Source: Arsenicibacter rosenii (GTDB lineage: Bacteria > Bacteroidota > Bacteroidia > Cytophagales > Spirosomataceae). From it: a stretch of DNA of 64,000 bases. The DNA is taken from the NCBI RefSeq assembly GCF_001870735.1, contig NZ_MORL01000007.1, positions 275,152-339,151 of the forward strand, in the 5' to 3' direction. Positions 7,818 to 17,631 of the stretch are shown in pieces. A program made the translations under genes and the position numbers. The stretch's first letter is position 1, and every line of letters begins with the position of its first letter. The notes under the pieces were generated by a model. That model was not told the DNA's origin. It saw only the letters and a list, made by a program, of their open reading frames with translations, and searched no databases.

Positions 7818-9269
7818 ATGCAGAAATTGAGCCTAAACCAGTCGTTGCAACAGAAGCTGTCCCCCCAGCAGATACAGTTTATCAAGCTGTTGCAAATACC
7901 GACTGCCGAGCTGGATGCGCGAATCGAGGAGGAATTAGAGATTAACCCGGCCCTGGAAGAAGGCGCAGAGGATTACGACGACAACAGTCAGTCGGATGAT
8001 CCGTTTGCAGATGATTATGATGATGATTACAAAGACCGGTCCGATGATTTAGACATCGATAACTATCTGCATAACGAAGACTATACAGGGTACAAAATGC
8101 AGGGCGATGCTTACGGGGAAGAAGACCGTGAGATGCCGATTGCTATGCGGTCCACCTTGTCGGATTCACTGATTCAGCAGTTTGGTTATCTGGGGTTAGA
8201 CCCTGAGCAGCACGCAATCGGGTTGCAGCTAATCGGCAGTATTGAGAGTGACGGCTACATCCGGCGTTCGCTGCAGGCCATCGTCAATGACCTGGCCTTT
8301 GCCCAGGGAATTTATACGGATGTAGAAGAGCTGGAACTCGTTTTAAGAAAGGTCCAGACATTCGATCCGCCCGGCATCGGTGCCCGTACCTTGCAGGAAT
8401 GCCTGTTGCTGCAGCTGGAGCGAAAAGACCAGACCGATGAGTGTGTACGGCTGGCAAGCAAAATCATCCAGGAAAGTTTTGATGAGTTTTCGAAGAAACA
8501 CTTCGATAAGATTCAGAAGCGACTCAATATCAGCGATGAAACGCTGAAGAAAGTGATTGCCATCATTACCAAGCTGAACCCGAAACCGGGATCGGTTGAA
8601 GGCGAAGACGGTACCGCGCAGTACCTCATTCCGGATTTTATCCTGACCAACAGCGGCGGAAAACTTGAACTGACCCTGAACTCGAAAAACGCCCCTGAGC
8701 TGAAAATCAGCCGTTCGTTTGCAGAGATGCTCGATACCTATGACAAGAGCACAAAACATAATAAAAACCTGCGCGAAACAGTAACGTTTGTGAAGCAGCG
8801 TCTGGATGCCGCCAAGTGGTTTATCGATGCTATCAAACAGCGCCAGCAGACCCTGCTGAAGACGATGAATGCCATCGTGAAGTTTCAGTACGATTTCTTC
8901 CTGACAGGCGATGAGTCGAAGCTGCGGCCGATGATCCTGAAAGACATCGCGACCCTTATTGACATGGATGTTTCGACGGTTTCGCGGGTAGCAAACAGCA
9001 AATCGGTACAGACCGAATTCGGCATTTATCCGCTTAAATACTTTTTCTCAGAAGGTATTTCGACAGATTCGGGCGAGGATGTCAGTAGCCGTGAAGTAAA
9101 GAATATCCTGAAGGAACTGATTGATAATGAGCCGAAAGTGAATCCGCTCTCGGACGATAAGCTGGAGAAAATGCTGAATGAACGGGGGTACAACATTGCC
9201 CGCCGGACAGTGGCTAAATACCGCGAACAACTTAATATTCCGGTAGCCCGCTTGCGTAAACAACTCTAA
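7818..9269 (+). CDS. rpoN: RNA polymerase sigma-54 factor
   Basis: This 483-residue protein has the full sigma-54 layout. The Gln/Leu-rich region I is MQKLSLNQSLQQKLSPQQIQFIKLLQ. An acidic, Asp-rich region II follows at about residues 50-110. The core-binding and DNA-binding region III ends in the RpoN box ARRTVAKYREQLNIP near the C-terminus. It directs transcription from -24/-12 promoters and needs AAA+ activators, none of which is in this window. The stop overlaps the end of the convergent unknown gene by four bases. Confidence 0.97.
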   Translation: MQKLSLNQSLQQKLSPQQIQFIKLLQIPTAELDARIEEELEINPALEEGAEDYDDNSQSDDPFADDYDDDYKDRSDDLDIDNYLHNEDYTGYKMQGDAYGEEDREMPIAMRSTLSDSLIQQFGYLGLDPEQHAIGLQLIGSIESDGYIRRSLQAIVNDLAFAQGIYTDVEELELVLRKVQTFDPPGIGARTLQECLLLQLERKDQTDECVRLASKIIQESFDEFSKKHFDKIQKRLNISDETLKKVIAIITKLNPKPGSVEGEDGTAQYLIPDFILTNSGGKLELTLNSKNAPELKISRSFAEMLDTYDKSTKHNKNLRETVTFVKQRLDAAKWFIDAIKQRQQTLLKTMNAIVKFQYDFFLTGDESKLRPMILKDIATLIDMDVSTVSRVANSKSVQTEFGIYPLKYFFSEGISTDSGEDVSSREVKNILKELIDNEPKVNPLSDDKLEKMLNERGYNIARRTVAKYREQLNIPVARLRKQL

Positions 9270-9655
9270 GTCGACGAATCATTCTGCTGATACCAATGAC
9301 GGATAACTACTTTTTGTAATTCACGTTTGATAATTAATGCTGCGATCACTGGTAAGGTATCGCCCTGATGGTTATGCAGGGCCTTCCTTACCAGTTTTTC
9401 TGTTAAGTCGACCCGGTAAAAAACATTCTGGAGCTGCGCAGCGTGCGGCGCCTGCGCGCGCAGGGTATCGGCAATAACCTGCTTCAGCCCTTCAAAGGAA
9501 TAGGGCTCCTCACAGGTTACGGGCAACTGCACGCGTGCCATCGAAAAATCCTTAATCAATTGCTTCAATAATGCCTGTAGCAGGGCAGGGGTCTGCAGAT
9601 ATGGTTGCAGGTCGTTGCCGGAAAAGGGCGTGATATCGTCTGGCTCAGAAGTCAT
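9266..9655 (-). CDS. Hypothetical protein convergent to rpoN
   Basis: I do not recognise this 129-residue protein. It has no signal peptide or membrane helix and is probably helical and cytosolic. Visible features are an acidic Thr/Ser-rich start (MTSEPDDITPF), a central CEEPYSFEGLKQVIADTLRAQ and a basic LIIKRELQKVVIRHWYQQ near the C-terminus. Its last four bases overlap the rpoN stop on the other strand, so the two 3' ends are interlocked. Codon use matches neighbouring genes, which supports a real gene. Confidence 0.6.
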   Translation of the reverse strand: MTSEPDDITPFSGNDLQPYLQTPALLQALLKQLIKDFSMARVQLPVTCEEPYSFEGLKQVIADTLRAQAPHAAQLQNVFYRVDLTEKLVRKALHNHQGDTLPVIAALIIKRELQKVVIRHWYQQNDSST

Positions 9656-9775
9656 ACAGCAGTAAATAGCCGGTTAATATTAAGGCTTTTCCGCTGATTC
9701 GCCAAGTACGGACAACGAACCGTAGGTATTTGTCGGCTGAATTTTATCTTTACAAACCGACAATCGCTTCATCCG

Positions 9776-12136
9776 ATGCTTATACGCTGCCTGCTGACAC
9801 ATCTACTCTGTTTTGCCCTGACCCCGGGCATGGCTCAAAAAATACCCGGCCTGCAAAAGCCGGTTGAGATCATACGCGACAAATGGGGAATCGCGCACAT
9901 TTATGCACAAAACGAACACGATCTGTTTTTTGCGCAAGGCTACTCCGCCGCTCAGGACCGGCTGTTCCAGTTTGAACTGTGGCGGCGCCAGGCGACCGGT
10001 ACGGTGGCCGAACTGCTGGGTCCGCAGGAACTCAAACGGGATATCGGGACGCGGTTGTTTTCGTTCAGAACGACAGACCTGGATGCGGAACTGCGGCATT
10101 ACCACCCGCATGGCCCGCTGATTGTCCGGGCGTTTGTCGAGGGCGTCAACGCCTATATCCGGGACATACTGAAAACACCCGAAAAGCTGCCCTTCGAATT
10201 TAAAGTACTGAACACCCAACCTGGTTTCTGGACACCGGAGGTAGTAATCAGCCGGCATCAGGGGCTGCTGAGTAATATCCGTGAGGAGCTGAACTACGGC
10301 CGGCTGGTACACTTGCTGGGCGAGAAAAAGGTGAAAGAGCTGCAGTGGTTTCACCCGATCACGAAAGACGGTGAGCCGGATCTGACGCTGCACGTCGACG
10401 GGGAGGCTTTGTTTCAGCCCATTCTGGAACTCTACGAAGCCTTCCGCTTACCGTTGACGTTTCAGAAAGAACAAGACAAAGTAGGCCTGTCGGCTCAGGA
10501 AGTGCAGGAGTGGTTCGATACCGAAAAACAATATGTCGGTTCGAATAACTGGGTGATCGATGGCAACCAGTCGGCAAGCGGATATCCGATGCTGGCCAAT
10601 GATCCGCACCGGACGCAGTCGACGCCTTCGCTCCGGTACTGGGTCCACCTCGATGCGCCCGGCTGGCATGTGGCGGGTGGGGGAGAACCGACACTGCCCG
10701 GCGTTTCTATCGGCCACAACGAATACGGCGCCTGGGGGCTGACCATCTTCGATACGGATAACGAAGACCTCTACGTATACGACATTAATCCGAAAAATCC
10801 GGCTCAGTATCGCTACAAAGGTGCCTGGGAAACCATGCGGACACGGAAGGAAACCATTCCGGTGAAAGGGCAGCCCGACGTAACGGTGGAGTTGAAGTAT
10901 ACGCGTCACGGACCGGTTGTTTTTGAGGACAAAGCCCGTGGCAAGGCCTATGCGGTGCGGGCCGGCTGGCTTGATAAAGGCAGCGCTCCCTATCTGGCCA
11001 GTCTGCGGATGAATCAGGCGAAGTCGTGGACGGAGTTCCGGCAGGCTTGTACCTATAGCTACATTCCCGGCGAAAACATGATCTGGGCCACCCGCCCGAC
11101 TGCCGGGCAAAAGGCCGAAATCGGCTGGCAGGCTGTCGGACTGGCACCGGTTCGCAAAAACTGGACGGGGCTGGTGCCGGTTCCGGGCGACGGACGCTTC
11201 GAATGGGCTGGCTATCTGCCGGTACTGAAACGGCCGTCGAAAGCCAATCCGGCGGATGGTATTATCGTTACGGCAAATAATAACCTCACACCGGTCGACT
11301 ACCCATACCGGAACACAGTAGGCTGGATCTGGTCGGGGCCGTCGCGGGCACACCGGATCGAAGAAGTTCTTAAAAACGGGCAGCGCAAAACGATGGCTGA
11401 TTTCATGCAGCTTCAGTCCGATTACCTTTCGTTGCCTGCCCGGACACTGGTGCCGTTTCTGGCCCTGCTTTCTTCGTCCGACGATAAAACCGAACGGGCT
11501 TTAAGCTATTTGCGGCGCTGGGACTACCGGTTAGAACCAAATTCGGTACCGGCGGCCATTTACGTGGCCTGGGAAGGGCAGCTGCGCCGGCTGCTGTATG
11601 AAGAAGCGGTGCCGGAAAAGGCCCGTGCCTATTTTACGACACTGCCTGTTAAACGCATGATTGACCGCGTAGTGGCGGCTCCGGTTGCCCGGCGGGACAG
11701 CCTGCTGCTGACGAGCCTGACCCGCGCTACCGATGAGCTGGCTAAACGCCTTGGTCCTGATATGGATGAGTGGCAGTATGGGCAAACCAAAAATAAACAC
11801 ATTACCCTGACACATCCCTTGAGCGGGCTGGTAGATGCCGGCATGCAGAAGAAGATTAATCTGGGACCGGTTGCGCGGGGCGGCTACGCCGAAACGCCCA
11901 ATGTAACGGGTCCGGCCTTGAACCAGACGCATGGGGCGTCGTTCCGGATATTGGTGGATACCGAAGACTGGGACCGGACCATGGGCATCAATACGCCCGG
12001 TCAATCCGGCGATCCCGATAGCCCGCATTACCGCGACCTGTTCGGGTTGTGGGCCGAGAACGGGTATTTTCCGGTGTATTTCTCAAAAGAAAAAGTGCAG
12101 TCGGTGGCCGAAAAAACGATTCGGCTCACGCCCTAG
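9776..12136 (+). CDS. Exported penicillin-acylase-family Ntn hydrolase
   Basis: This 786-residue precursor belongs to the penicillin/AHL acylase family. A signal peptide ends near GMAQ. The alpha-chain begins with VEIIRDKWGIAHIYAQNEHDLFFAQGYSAAQDRLFQFELWRR. After a spacer comes the autocatalytic junction YVGSNNWVIDG, with Ser256 as the predicted N-terminal nucleophile of the beta-chain. LANDPHRTQSTPSLRYWVHLDAPG and VTANNNL supply the expected oxyanion and active-site region. Such enzymes cleave amide bonds in beta-lactams, acyl-homoserine lactones or other N-acyl compounds in the periplasm. The substrate cannot be predicted. The stop codon overlaps the end of the convergent msrB gene by four bases. 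Confidence 0.92.
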   Translation: MLIRCLLTHLLCFALTPGMAQKIPGLQKPVEIIRDKWGIAHIYAQNEHDLFFAQGYSAAQDRLFQFELWRRQATGTVAELLGPQELKRDIGTRLFSFRTTDLDAELRHYHPHGPLIVRAFVEGVNAYIRDILKTPEKLPFEFKVLNTQPGFWTPEVVISRHQGLLSNIREELNYGRLVHLLGEKKVKELQWFHPITKDGEPDLTLHVDGEALFQPILELYEAFRLPLTFQKEQDKVGLSAQEVQEWFDTEKQYVGSNNWVIDGNQSASGYPMLANDPHRTQSTPSLRYWVHLDAPGWHVAGGGEPTLPGVSIGHNEYGAWGLTIFDTDNEDLYVYDINPKNPAQYRYKGAWETMRTRKETIPVKGQPDVTVELKYTRHGPVVFEDKARGKAYAVRAGWLDKGSAPYLASLRMNQAKSWTEFRQACTYSYIPGENMIWATRPTAGQKAEIGWQAVGLAPVRKNWTGLVPVPGDGRFEWAGYLPVLKRPSKANPADGIIVTANNNLTPVDYPYRNTVGWIWSGPSRAHRIEEVLKNGQRKTMADFMQLQSDYLSLPARTLVPFLALLSSSDDKTERALSYLRRWDYRLEPNSVPAAIYVAWEGQLRRLLYEEAVPEKARAYFTTLPVKRMIDRVVAAPVARRDSLLLTSLTRATDELAKRLGPDMDEWQYGQTKNKHITLTHPLSGLVDAGMQKKINLGPVARGGYAETPNVTGPALNQTHGASFRILVDTEDWDRTMGINTPGQSGDPDSPHYRDLFGLWAENGYFPVYFSKEKVQSVAEKTIRLTP

Positions 12137-12645
12137 CGGGCCGGTTTGAAGGTCAGAGCGGTTCCGTTCATGCAATACCGGAGCCCGGTCGGTTCAGGAC
12201 CATCGGTAAAAACATGGCCGAGATGCGCATCGCAGACGGAGCAAAGCACCTCGGTGCGGCGGCCGTCGAAGTCGGTATAAACGGCGTTCGGAGCGATGGG
12301 GACATAAAAGCTGGGCCAGCCGGTGCGGGAGTCAAACTTGGTTCGGGAGGCAAACAGCGGATTGTGGCAACAAACACACTCATAAACGCCAGCCTGGTGC
12401 AGGTGGGTGAGGGGGCTGCTGTTGCGGCCTTCGGTGCCTTTCTCCCGCGTTACATAAAATTGAGGCGCGGTCAGCAGCTCTTCCCACTCCGCATCCGTTT
12501 TTACCACACGGCGACCCTGTGGGGGCACCACGCCCGAGCGCTCGAACGCAGATTTACGGGCCGGTTCCGGATGCAGCCACCGCCAGCCGAGTATCCCGCC
12601 GATCAGCAGCAGGCAGCCGATAAGAAACAGGTGATTGGCTTTCAT
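12133..12645 (-). CDS. msrB: Peptide-methionine (R)-S-oxide reductase, membrane-anchored
   Basis: The 170-residue protein reduces methionine-R-sulfoxide in proteins. An N-terminal hydrophobic helix (HLFLIGCLLLIGGILGW) suggests anchoring in the inner membrane with the enzyme on the periplasmic side. The MsrB domain has the two zinc-binding CxxC pairs (YECVCCHN and VLCSVCDAHLGHVF). The GWPSFY loop follows, then the catalytic cysteine in GLRYCMNG. It lies between the convergent acylase and a DUF5686 outer-membrane protein, with an inverted repeat separating it from the latter. Confidence 0.93.
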   Translation of the reverse strand: MKANHLFLIGCLLLIGGILGWRWLHPEPARKSAFERSGVVPPQGRRVVKTDAEWEELLTAPQFYVTREKGTEGRNSSPLTHLHQAGVYECVCCHNPLFASRTKFDSRTGWPSFYVPIAPNAVYTDFDGRRTEVLCSVCDAHLGHVFTDGPEPTGLRYCMNGTALTFKPAR

Positions 12646-12661
12646 GGTTAGGTAACGGATT

Positions 12662-12696
12662 TACCTCCCCGAGAGTTTAAAACCCTCGGGGAGGTA
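12662..12696 (-). terminator. Perfect 12-bp inverted repeat after the DUF5686 gene
   Basis: Arms 12662-12673 and 12685-12696 are perfectly complementary around an 11-base loop. On the minus strand the hairpin follows the stop of the 12708-15434 gene by 11 bases and precedes msrB. There is no clear T-run, so it may be a weak terminator, an mRNA-stabilising hairpin or a REP-like unit. Confidence 0.5.
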
Positions 12697-12707
12697 CGGC
12701 AGTGGGC

Positions 12708-15434
12708 TTAGTTCCTGCCAAACTTCAGCGTTGTTCCCACGCGGAAGCCAAGTCCTTTGTAGGTCGTATTCTCCCATTGACTGATGACCTCCACGCGGAA
12801 AAACGGCAGCACGCCCGGAATCAGGCCGTCGAGTCCGTAACCCACCTCGGTGTATTGTGGTGAGCGTGGTGTCGCCAGATAATGCACAAACAGGTTTTCT
12901 TTGAGGCCAACCAGACGGGCCATGGTCAGTTGCGTAATCAGGAACTTGCGGTGCTCGCTCAGCACGTGGGCTTCAAAAAAGCGTTTGCCGGTACTGTACT
13001 GATAATACGGCAGCATCCGGAAGACACTTACCGGATCGCCCTGTTGCAGGAAAAACTCGTTGCCCATGAAGTGCTTGAAGTCCGGCGCATAGACCTTCTG
13101 GCTGGTCAGGAAAGCACCGGCACTCACGTCATAGCTCAGGCGGCTGCGGATACCCGTTTCAAACGAGTGGCCGATACGGGCCTGTAAAAAGTCATAATTT
13201 GAGGCATTGCTGTTGAGCAGGCTGCCAAATGAGCGCCGGTAGTTGACCGTCAGCTCCGGCGCATCGCGGTTGGTACGGGTAATTTTCCGGCCGTTGCGGA
13301 TGTAGTAGTGCGGGGATGCCAGCCGCATCGTGGCCGAGAGGTTCAGCACCAGAGCCTCATGGTTGGGAAAGGCCGTGGTTCCGATTTCATTATTCGGTAC
13401 CCGGTTCGGTGTGTAGGCATAATTTTTCCAGTCGATCCAGGGCTTCAGGTTCTCGCGGTAATTGGCAACCTCCGTACGGTTGGCATATTCCAGGCTGCCA
13501 TTGAGTTTAAGCCGGCCTTCCATGGGTTTGGCCGAGACACTGAGCTGGATAAAATCCTTCTGGTAGAGCTTCATCAGGTTGCGCTCAAAGAGCAGCGTGG
13601 TGAACGAGTTCATCTGCGGACTGATCGGGTTTTCCGGATTCAGTTGTGACATAAACCGGCCGCCTGTCAGATCGACGTTTGTCGTTTTGAAGGCATACCC
13701 TGCTTTACCGTAACCAACAACCTGCTCCCTGCCCAACTGGTAACGGGCATTGCCGCCGATATACCAGTTGGGTGTCGCGGCATACGGATACACCGTTTTC
13801 CCGTTTACTTGCCGCGCTTTTGTCGAATCAACGCGTAGCCGATGATAGTTGAGCTGTAAACCGGCCGTGGCGTGATACCCTTCAACGGTATTGTAATTAA
13901 CCGATGTCAGGATGTCGCTCCATTGCAGCGAGGTGGTCTTGCTCAGTCGCCAGGTATTACCGGTCACCAGGTCAAACGGTGAGAACTTGTGTTTGCGGTT
14001 CGGGTTTTTCATCCCCGGGTTTTCCTTTTTTACGCTGTCGGTTTTGGCCTTCACTTCACGGACAATCCGGACGCTGTCGCTGCGGACATAGCTTTTGAGT
14101 TCGGCCGTGGTCAGCGGCACCGACCGGAGCGAGTCCCAGAACGAATTGGCCCGTTTATAGGCCATTGTGTCAATGCTGACAGAGTCATTCCGCGTAACAG
14201 CCACGTCTTCTTTCTTTTCTTTCCGCTCCTTGTATTCCTGTTTTTCGTACTCACGGACCATTTTCCGCAGGTTCTTCGTCGAAAACTCCTTTTGTTTCGC
14301 TACCAGTTCATCCAGCTTTTTACCCTTAATGTCCCGGTTCGCCAGCACATTCGCCGGTTTGTCGATTTTCTCATCGATTACCTGTACCTCTTCCACAAAG
14401 GCAGGGTTGATCGTGAAGTCCTTGTACGTCAGGTTAATCACATACTGTCCGGTAAACTTAGCACCGTAGAAAGAGCCTTTCGCGTCGAACCGCTGGTTGG
14501 TTGGCATCCAGACATTCCGGACGGGGTTATAAATCTGCTTGATGCTCAGGTTAATGCCCGGCGGGATGTGCGTTTCCAGCTGAAGGCTGTGAATGGCCCA
14601 GGTATTTTCGATGATGTAAATAAAGCCTCTGAATACCCCTTCACCATACGATCGCGGGATAACGTTGATCCGGCTGATGTCAACGCCCTGCTCACGGAAG
14701 GTACCTTCGTACTCAAATTTGTAGTAGGCAAACGCTTTCGGTGAAAGCGGTGAAACCACATTGGCCACCTCCGGCTGGTAAAAACTGCTCTGGTAAAAGC
14801 CATTGACGGCTACTTTAACCCCCTGCGTGTTGCGGTTGGCAATCACGTGCTCGCGGTAGGTATTCGGTTGCTTAAACGTCACTTCCGACACCGATTCATT
14901 CAGGATCGGGACGCCTTTTTTGAAGTTGGCTTCGGTTTCTGCCTCCTTTAACTGCTTTTTATACAAAAATTCCATCGGCAGTTCCGTAACGGTTACTGAC
15001 GCCTTTGTATAGACACGGGCCGTATAGCTCTGAACCTGTAGCTGATGAAATTTAGCCTTGGCAATGGCCCGGCGCATGATGGTATAGGCCGGGTCTTCGT
15101 TGCTTGATTTGGCGTTGACTTCCTGAAGATTATAGACTTGTTCCTCCAGGACGATATCCAGGTTAATAAATCCGTTGTCAATCTCAACCGCTTTTTGCTG
15201 GCTCTGAAAACCAAGGTATTGAAACAATAACTGGTGTTTACCCGGTGCCAGCGTCAGCTCGTACCGGCCTTCTGCGTTAGAGATGGTTCCGTTCTGAGTA
15301 CCCTTTACGGCGATGGCGGCGTAGGGTAGCGGGTCCCCCCCTTTGGTTTTAATCGTTCCCCGGATACCCGTCTGGGCAAGGGCAATGGTTTGAATAAACA
15401 GGCAAATACATACGATGGTTAAACGCTGAATCAT
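12708..15434 (-). CDS. DUF5686 outer-membrane protein with CarboxypepD_reg domain
   Basis: The precursor has 908 residues. A signal peptide ends near TIALAQ. It is followed by a carboxypeptidase-regulatory-like domain (GIRGTIKTKGGDPLPYAAIAVKGTQNGTISNAEGRYELTL, about residues 23-95). Then comes the long DUF5686 region (SSNEDPAYTIMRRAIAKAKFHQLQVQSYTARVY onward), with a lysine/glutamate-rich insertion around residues 390-425. A C-terminal beta-barrel-like part ends in FRVGTTLKFGRN. DUF5686 proteins are Bacteroidota outer-membrane proteins of uncertain role, often grouped with TonB-dependent receptor-like proteins. No operon partner is visible, and the next upstream gene (fbaA) has its own terminator. 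Confidence 0.87.
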   Translation of the reverse strand: MIQRLTIVCICLFIQTIALAQTGIRGTIKTKGGDPLPYAAIAVKGTQNGTISNAEGRYELTLAPGKHQLLFQYLGFQSQQKAVEIDNGFINLDIVLEEQVYNLQEVNAKSSNEDPAYTIMRRAIAKAKFHQLQVQSYTARVYTKASVTVTELPMEFLYKKQLKEAETEANFKKGVPILNESVSEVTFKQPNTYREHVIANRNTQGVKVAVNGFYQSSFYQPEVANVVSPLSPKAFAYYKFEYEGTFREQGVDISRINVIPRSYGEGVFRGFIYIIENTWAIHSLQLETHIPPGINLSIKQIYNPVRNVWMPTNQRFDAKGSFYGAKFTGQYVINLTYKDFTINPAFVEEVQVIDEKIDKPANVLANRDIKGKKLDELVAKQKEFSTKNLRKMVREYEKQEYKERKEKKEDVAVTRNDSVSIDTMAYKRANSFWDSLRSVPLTTAELKSYVRSDSVRIVREVKAKTDSVKKENPGMKNPNRKHKFSPFDLVTGNTWRLSKTTSLQWSDILTSVNYNTVEGYHATAGLQLNYHRLRVDSTKARQVNGKTVYPYAATPNWYIGGNARYQLGREQVVGYGKAGYAFKTTNVDLTGGRFMSQLNPENPISPQMNSFTTLLFERNLMKLYQKDFIQLSVSAKPMEGRLKLNGSLEYANRTEVANYRENLKPWIDWKNYAYTPNRVPNNEIGTTAFPNHEALVLNLSATMRLASPHYYIRNGRKITRTNRDAPELTVNYRRSFGSLLNSNASNYDFLQARIGHSFETGIRSRLSYDVSAGAFLTSQKVYAPDFKHFMGNEFFLQQGDPVSVFRMLPYYQYSTGKRFFEAHVLSEHRKFLITQLTMARLVGLKENLFVHYLATPRSPQYTEVGYGLDGLIPGVLPFFRVEVISQWENTTYKGLGFRVGTTLKFGRN

Positions 15435-15590
15435 GTTATGCGGTGTTAGTGCGTTGACAAAATACGACAGAATGATGGTTAAATCATCTCCTTTTCAGTG
15501 AAAGGCCGTGGCTCCGGTTAAGTGGAGCCGTTTGTTTGTAGATGCCGTTTTGGCGGTGCGGGTTGCCTGCCGGTATTCTTAAAACATGTT

Positions 15591-15624
15591 AAAAAAAATC
15601 CCCGTCTCGGCTAAAGACGGGGAT
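15591..15624 (-). terminator. Intrinsic terminator of the aldolase gene
   Basis: A perfect 10-bp stem (15598-15607 with 15615-15624) is followed on the minus strand by eight T residues. It begins about 40 bases downstream of the fructose-bisphosphate aldolase stop codon. Confidence 0.92.
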
Positions 15625-15664
15625 GATAGGTATGAAACGCTGGTTTTCAGCGCAGCCTTTGCGG

Positions 15665-16744
15665 TTACGCCAGACGGTTGATGCAGTTCAGGTCTTCGAA
15701 CGCAACTTTCAGACGCTTAGACATACTTTCTTCGCCTTTACGCAGCCATACGCGCGGGTCGTAATATTTTTTATTCGGTGAATCCGGACCTTCAGGGTTA
15801 CCCAGCTGCGATTGCAGATACGCTTCTTTCGCCTGGTAGTAATCCTTAATGCCTTCCCATGTCGACCATTGCATGTCCGTATCGATGTTCATTTTAATCG
15901 CACCATACTCAATCGCCTCACGGATTTCTTCGCGGCTTGAGCCCGATCCGCCGTGGAATACGAAGTTAACCGGCAGCGGGCCTGTTCCGTATTTTTCCTG
16001 GATATAATCCTGTGAGTTTTTCAGAATGATCGGCGACAGCTTCACGTTGCCTGGCTTATATACACCGTGCACGTTACCGAACGCAGCGGCAATCGTGAAG
16101 CGGTCAGAGATTTTCTTCAGTTCTTCGTAGGCATATGCTACTTCTGAAGGCTGTGTATACAGTTTAGAATCATCAACGTCAGAATTGTCAACGCCGTCTT
16201 CTTCGCCACCGGTTACCCCTAATTCGATCTCCAGTGTCATGCCCATTTTCGCCATCCGCTCGAAGTACTGGCAGCAGATTTCGATGTTTTCGTGCAATGG
16301 CTCTTCCGACAGATCGATCATGTGCGACGAGTACAACGGCTTACCGTGCAGGTCGAAGTATTTTTCACTGGCAGTCAGCAGACCGTCGAGCCACGGAAGC
16401 AGTTTCTTGGCGCAGTGATCCGTATGCAGAATGACCGGAACACCGTAGTATTCAGCGATATTGTGTACATGCAGTGCACCCGAAATGCTACCGGCGATAG
16501 CGGCTTTCTGACCTTCGTTTGACAGGCTTTTTCCGGCGTAGAAAATCGCGCCACCATTGGAGAACTGAATGATTACCGGTGAATTTACCGCTTTAGCCGT
16601 CTCAAGAACAGCATTTACCGAGTTCGTACCGACGACGTTTACGGCTGGTAACGCATAGTTGTTTTCGTTAGCGTGACGGAAAATCTCAGAAACGCCATCA
16701 CCCGTAATAACGCCAGGTTGGAAGCGCGGAGTTACTTCGCTCAT
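15665..16744 (-). CDS. fbaA: Class II fructose-bisphosphate aldolase
   Basis: The 359-residue enzyme cleaves fructose-1,6-bisphosphate to dihydroxyacetone phosphate and glyceraldehyde-3-phosphate in glycolysis and gluconeogenesis. It is the longer, E. coli FbaA-like form. Zinc and substrate motifs are visible: HTDHCAKK with the catalytic region, TLEIELGVTGGEEDGVDN, FGNVHGVYKPGNV, and FHGGSGSSREEI followed by KMNIDTDMQW. The gene is alone between a repeat-rich spacer and its own terminator. Confidence 0.96.
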   Translation of the reverse strand: MSEVTPRFQPGVITGDGVSEIFRHANENNYALPAVNVVGTNSVNAVLETAKAVNSPVIIQFSNGGAIFYAGKSLSNEGQKAAIAGSISGALHVHNIAEYYGVPVILHTDHCAKKLLPWLDGLLTASEKYFDLHGKPLYSSHMIDLSEEPLHENIEICCQYFERMAKMGMTLEIELGVTGGEEDGVDNSDVDDSKLYTQPSEVAYAYEELKKISDRFTIAAAFGNVHGVYKPGNVKLSPIILKNSQDYIQEKYGTGPLPVNFVFHGGSGSSREEIREAIEYGAIKMNIDTDMQWSTWEGIKDYYQAKEAYLQSQLGNPEGPDSPNKKYYDPRVWLRKGEESMSKRLKVAFEDLNCINRLA

Positions 16745-16799
16745 AGTAGGTTATTATTGTAGAATAAAAAGAAAAACTTTACTAATGTATAGAACGGTG

Positions 16800-17028
16800 G
16801 CTGATGAAGGGTAAATCACTGCAAAGTACTATTTTTTTGGATTACCCCGCTAATTGTACTTTGTTTACTGTCATACAAAGATTGACTTTTACCTTTGTAG
16901 CTACCGGATGTTACGGATACTGGATGGTTCTGGATACTGGATGGTTCCGGGCAATTGAAGTAGTAACAGGTGATTGGAGCAAATTGCTGCTACTCAATCA
17001 CTCAACCGCTCAATCACTCAATAGAACT
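16800..17028. repeat. Repeat-rich leader before the RluE-like gene
   Basis: The region has two kinds of short repeat. GGATACTGGATGG-type words recur at about 16916-16950. CTCAATCACTCAA-type words recur at about 16994-17020. An open frame runs through it from 16804, but its residues look like translated repeats and have no similarity to pseudouridine synthases. I treat it as untranslated. Confidence 0.55.
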
Positions 17029-17610
17029 ATGTATTACCTGATTTATAAGCCGTATCTGATGATGTCGCAGTTTAGCCGGGAAGGGGACAAGCCGACCCTG
17101 GCCGACCTGCCGTTTGTGTTCGGCAAAGATGTATATCCGGTCGGGCGGCTGGATGCCGACAGCGAAGGGCTGCTACTGCTGACGAGTGATAAACGCCTGA
17201 ATCACCGCTTACTGGACCCTGCGTTCAGGCATCAGCGCACCTATTATGCGCAGGTCGAAGGCGAGGTAACCGACGAAGCCCTGCGGCAACTGTCGGCGGG
17301 CGTAACTATTTCGGTCGACGGCAAGGCATACCACACGTTGCCGGCTCATGCCGTGCGCATCCCCGAACCGGCCATACCGGAGCGCAATCCGCCGATCCGG
17401 TACCGGGCCAGTATTCCTACCAGCTGGATTGCCCTAACCCTCCACGAAGGCAAAAACCGGCAGGTCCGCCGGATGACGGCTGCTGTCGGGTTTCCGACCC
17501 TGCGGCTTGTGCGCTGGAGCATTGAGGAGGTTACGGCTGCGGGCATGCGCCCCGGCGACGTGCAGGAGGTAGGCCGCAGGGAGCTGTTAGCGGCCCTGCA
17601 TATTCGATAA
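17029..17610 (+). CDS. rluE: RluE-like 23S rRNA pseudouridine synthase
   Basis: From the ATG at 17029 the protein has 193 residues, the expected size for the short RsuA/RluE type without an S4 domain. The catalytic aspartate is in [44 protein letters not shown] is the other family signature. RluE converts U2457 of E. coli 23S rRNA; the exact target here is inferred. The frame is open further upstream, but that part covers repetitive spacer. It is followed after 21 bases by a NadR-like kinase on the same strand, so the two may be co-transcribed. Confidence 0.9.
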   Translation: MYYLIYKPYLMMSQFSREGDKPTLADLPFVFGKDVYPVGRLDADSEGLLLLTSDKRLNHRLLDPAFRHQRTYYAQVEGEVTDEALRQLSAGVTISVDGKAYHTLPAHAVRIPEPAIPERNPPIRYRASIPTSWIALTLHEGKNRQVRRMTAAVGFPTLRLVRWSIEEVTAAGMRPGDVQEVGRRELLAALHIR

Positions 17611-17631
17611 TGACAACTAACAACCTGTTTA

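Noticed and set aside
10448..11353. 301-codon minus-strand frame inside the acylase gene
   Set aside because: Antisense shadow of a clear Ntn-hydrolase; Arg/His/Pro-rich, without any motif.
13989..14744. 251-codon plus-strand frame inside the DUF5686 gene
   Set aside because: It lies opposite a well-supported outer-membrane protein gene and shows no recognisable domain.
16804..17028. N-terminal extension of the RluE-like protein
   Set aside because: It translates GGATACTGGAT and CTCAATCA repeats; the family start is at 17029.
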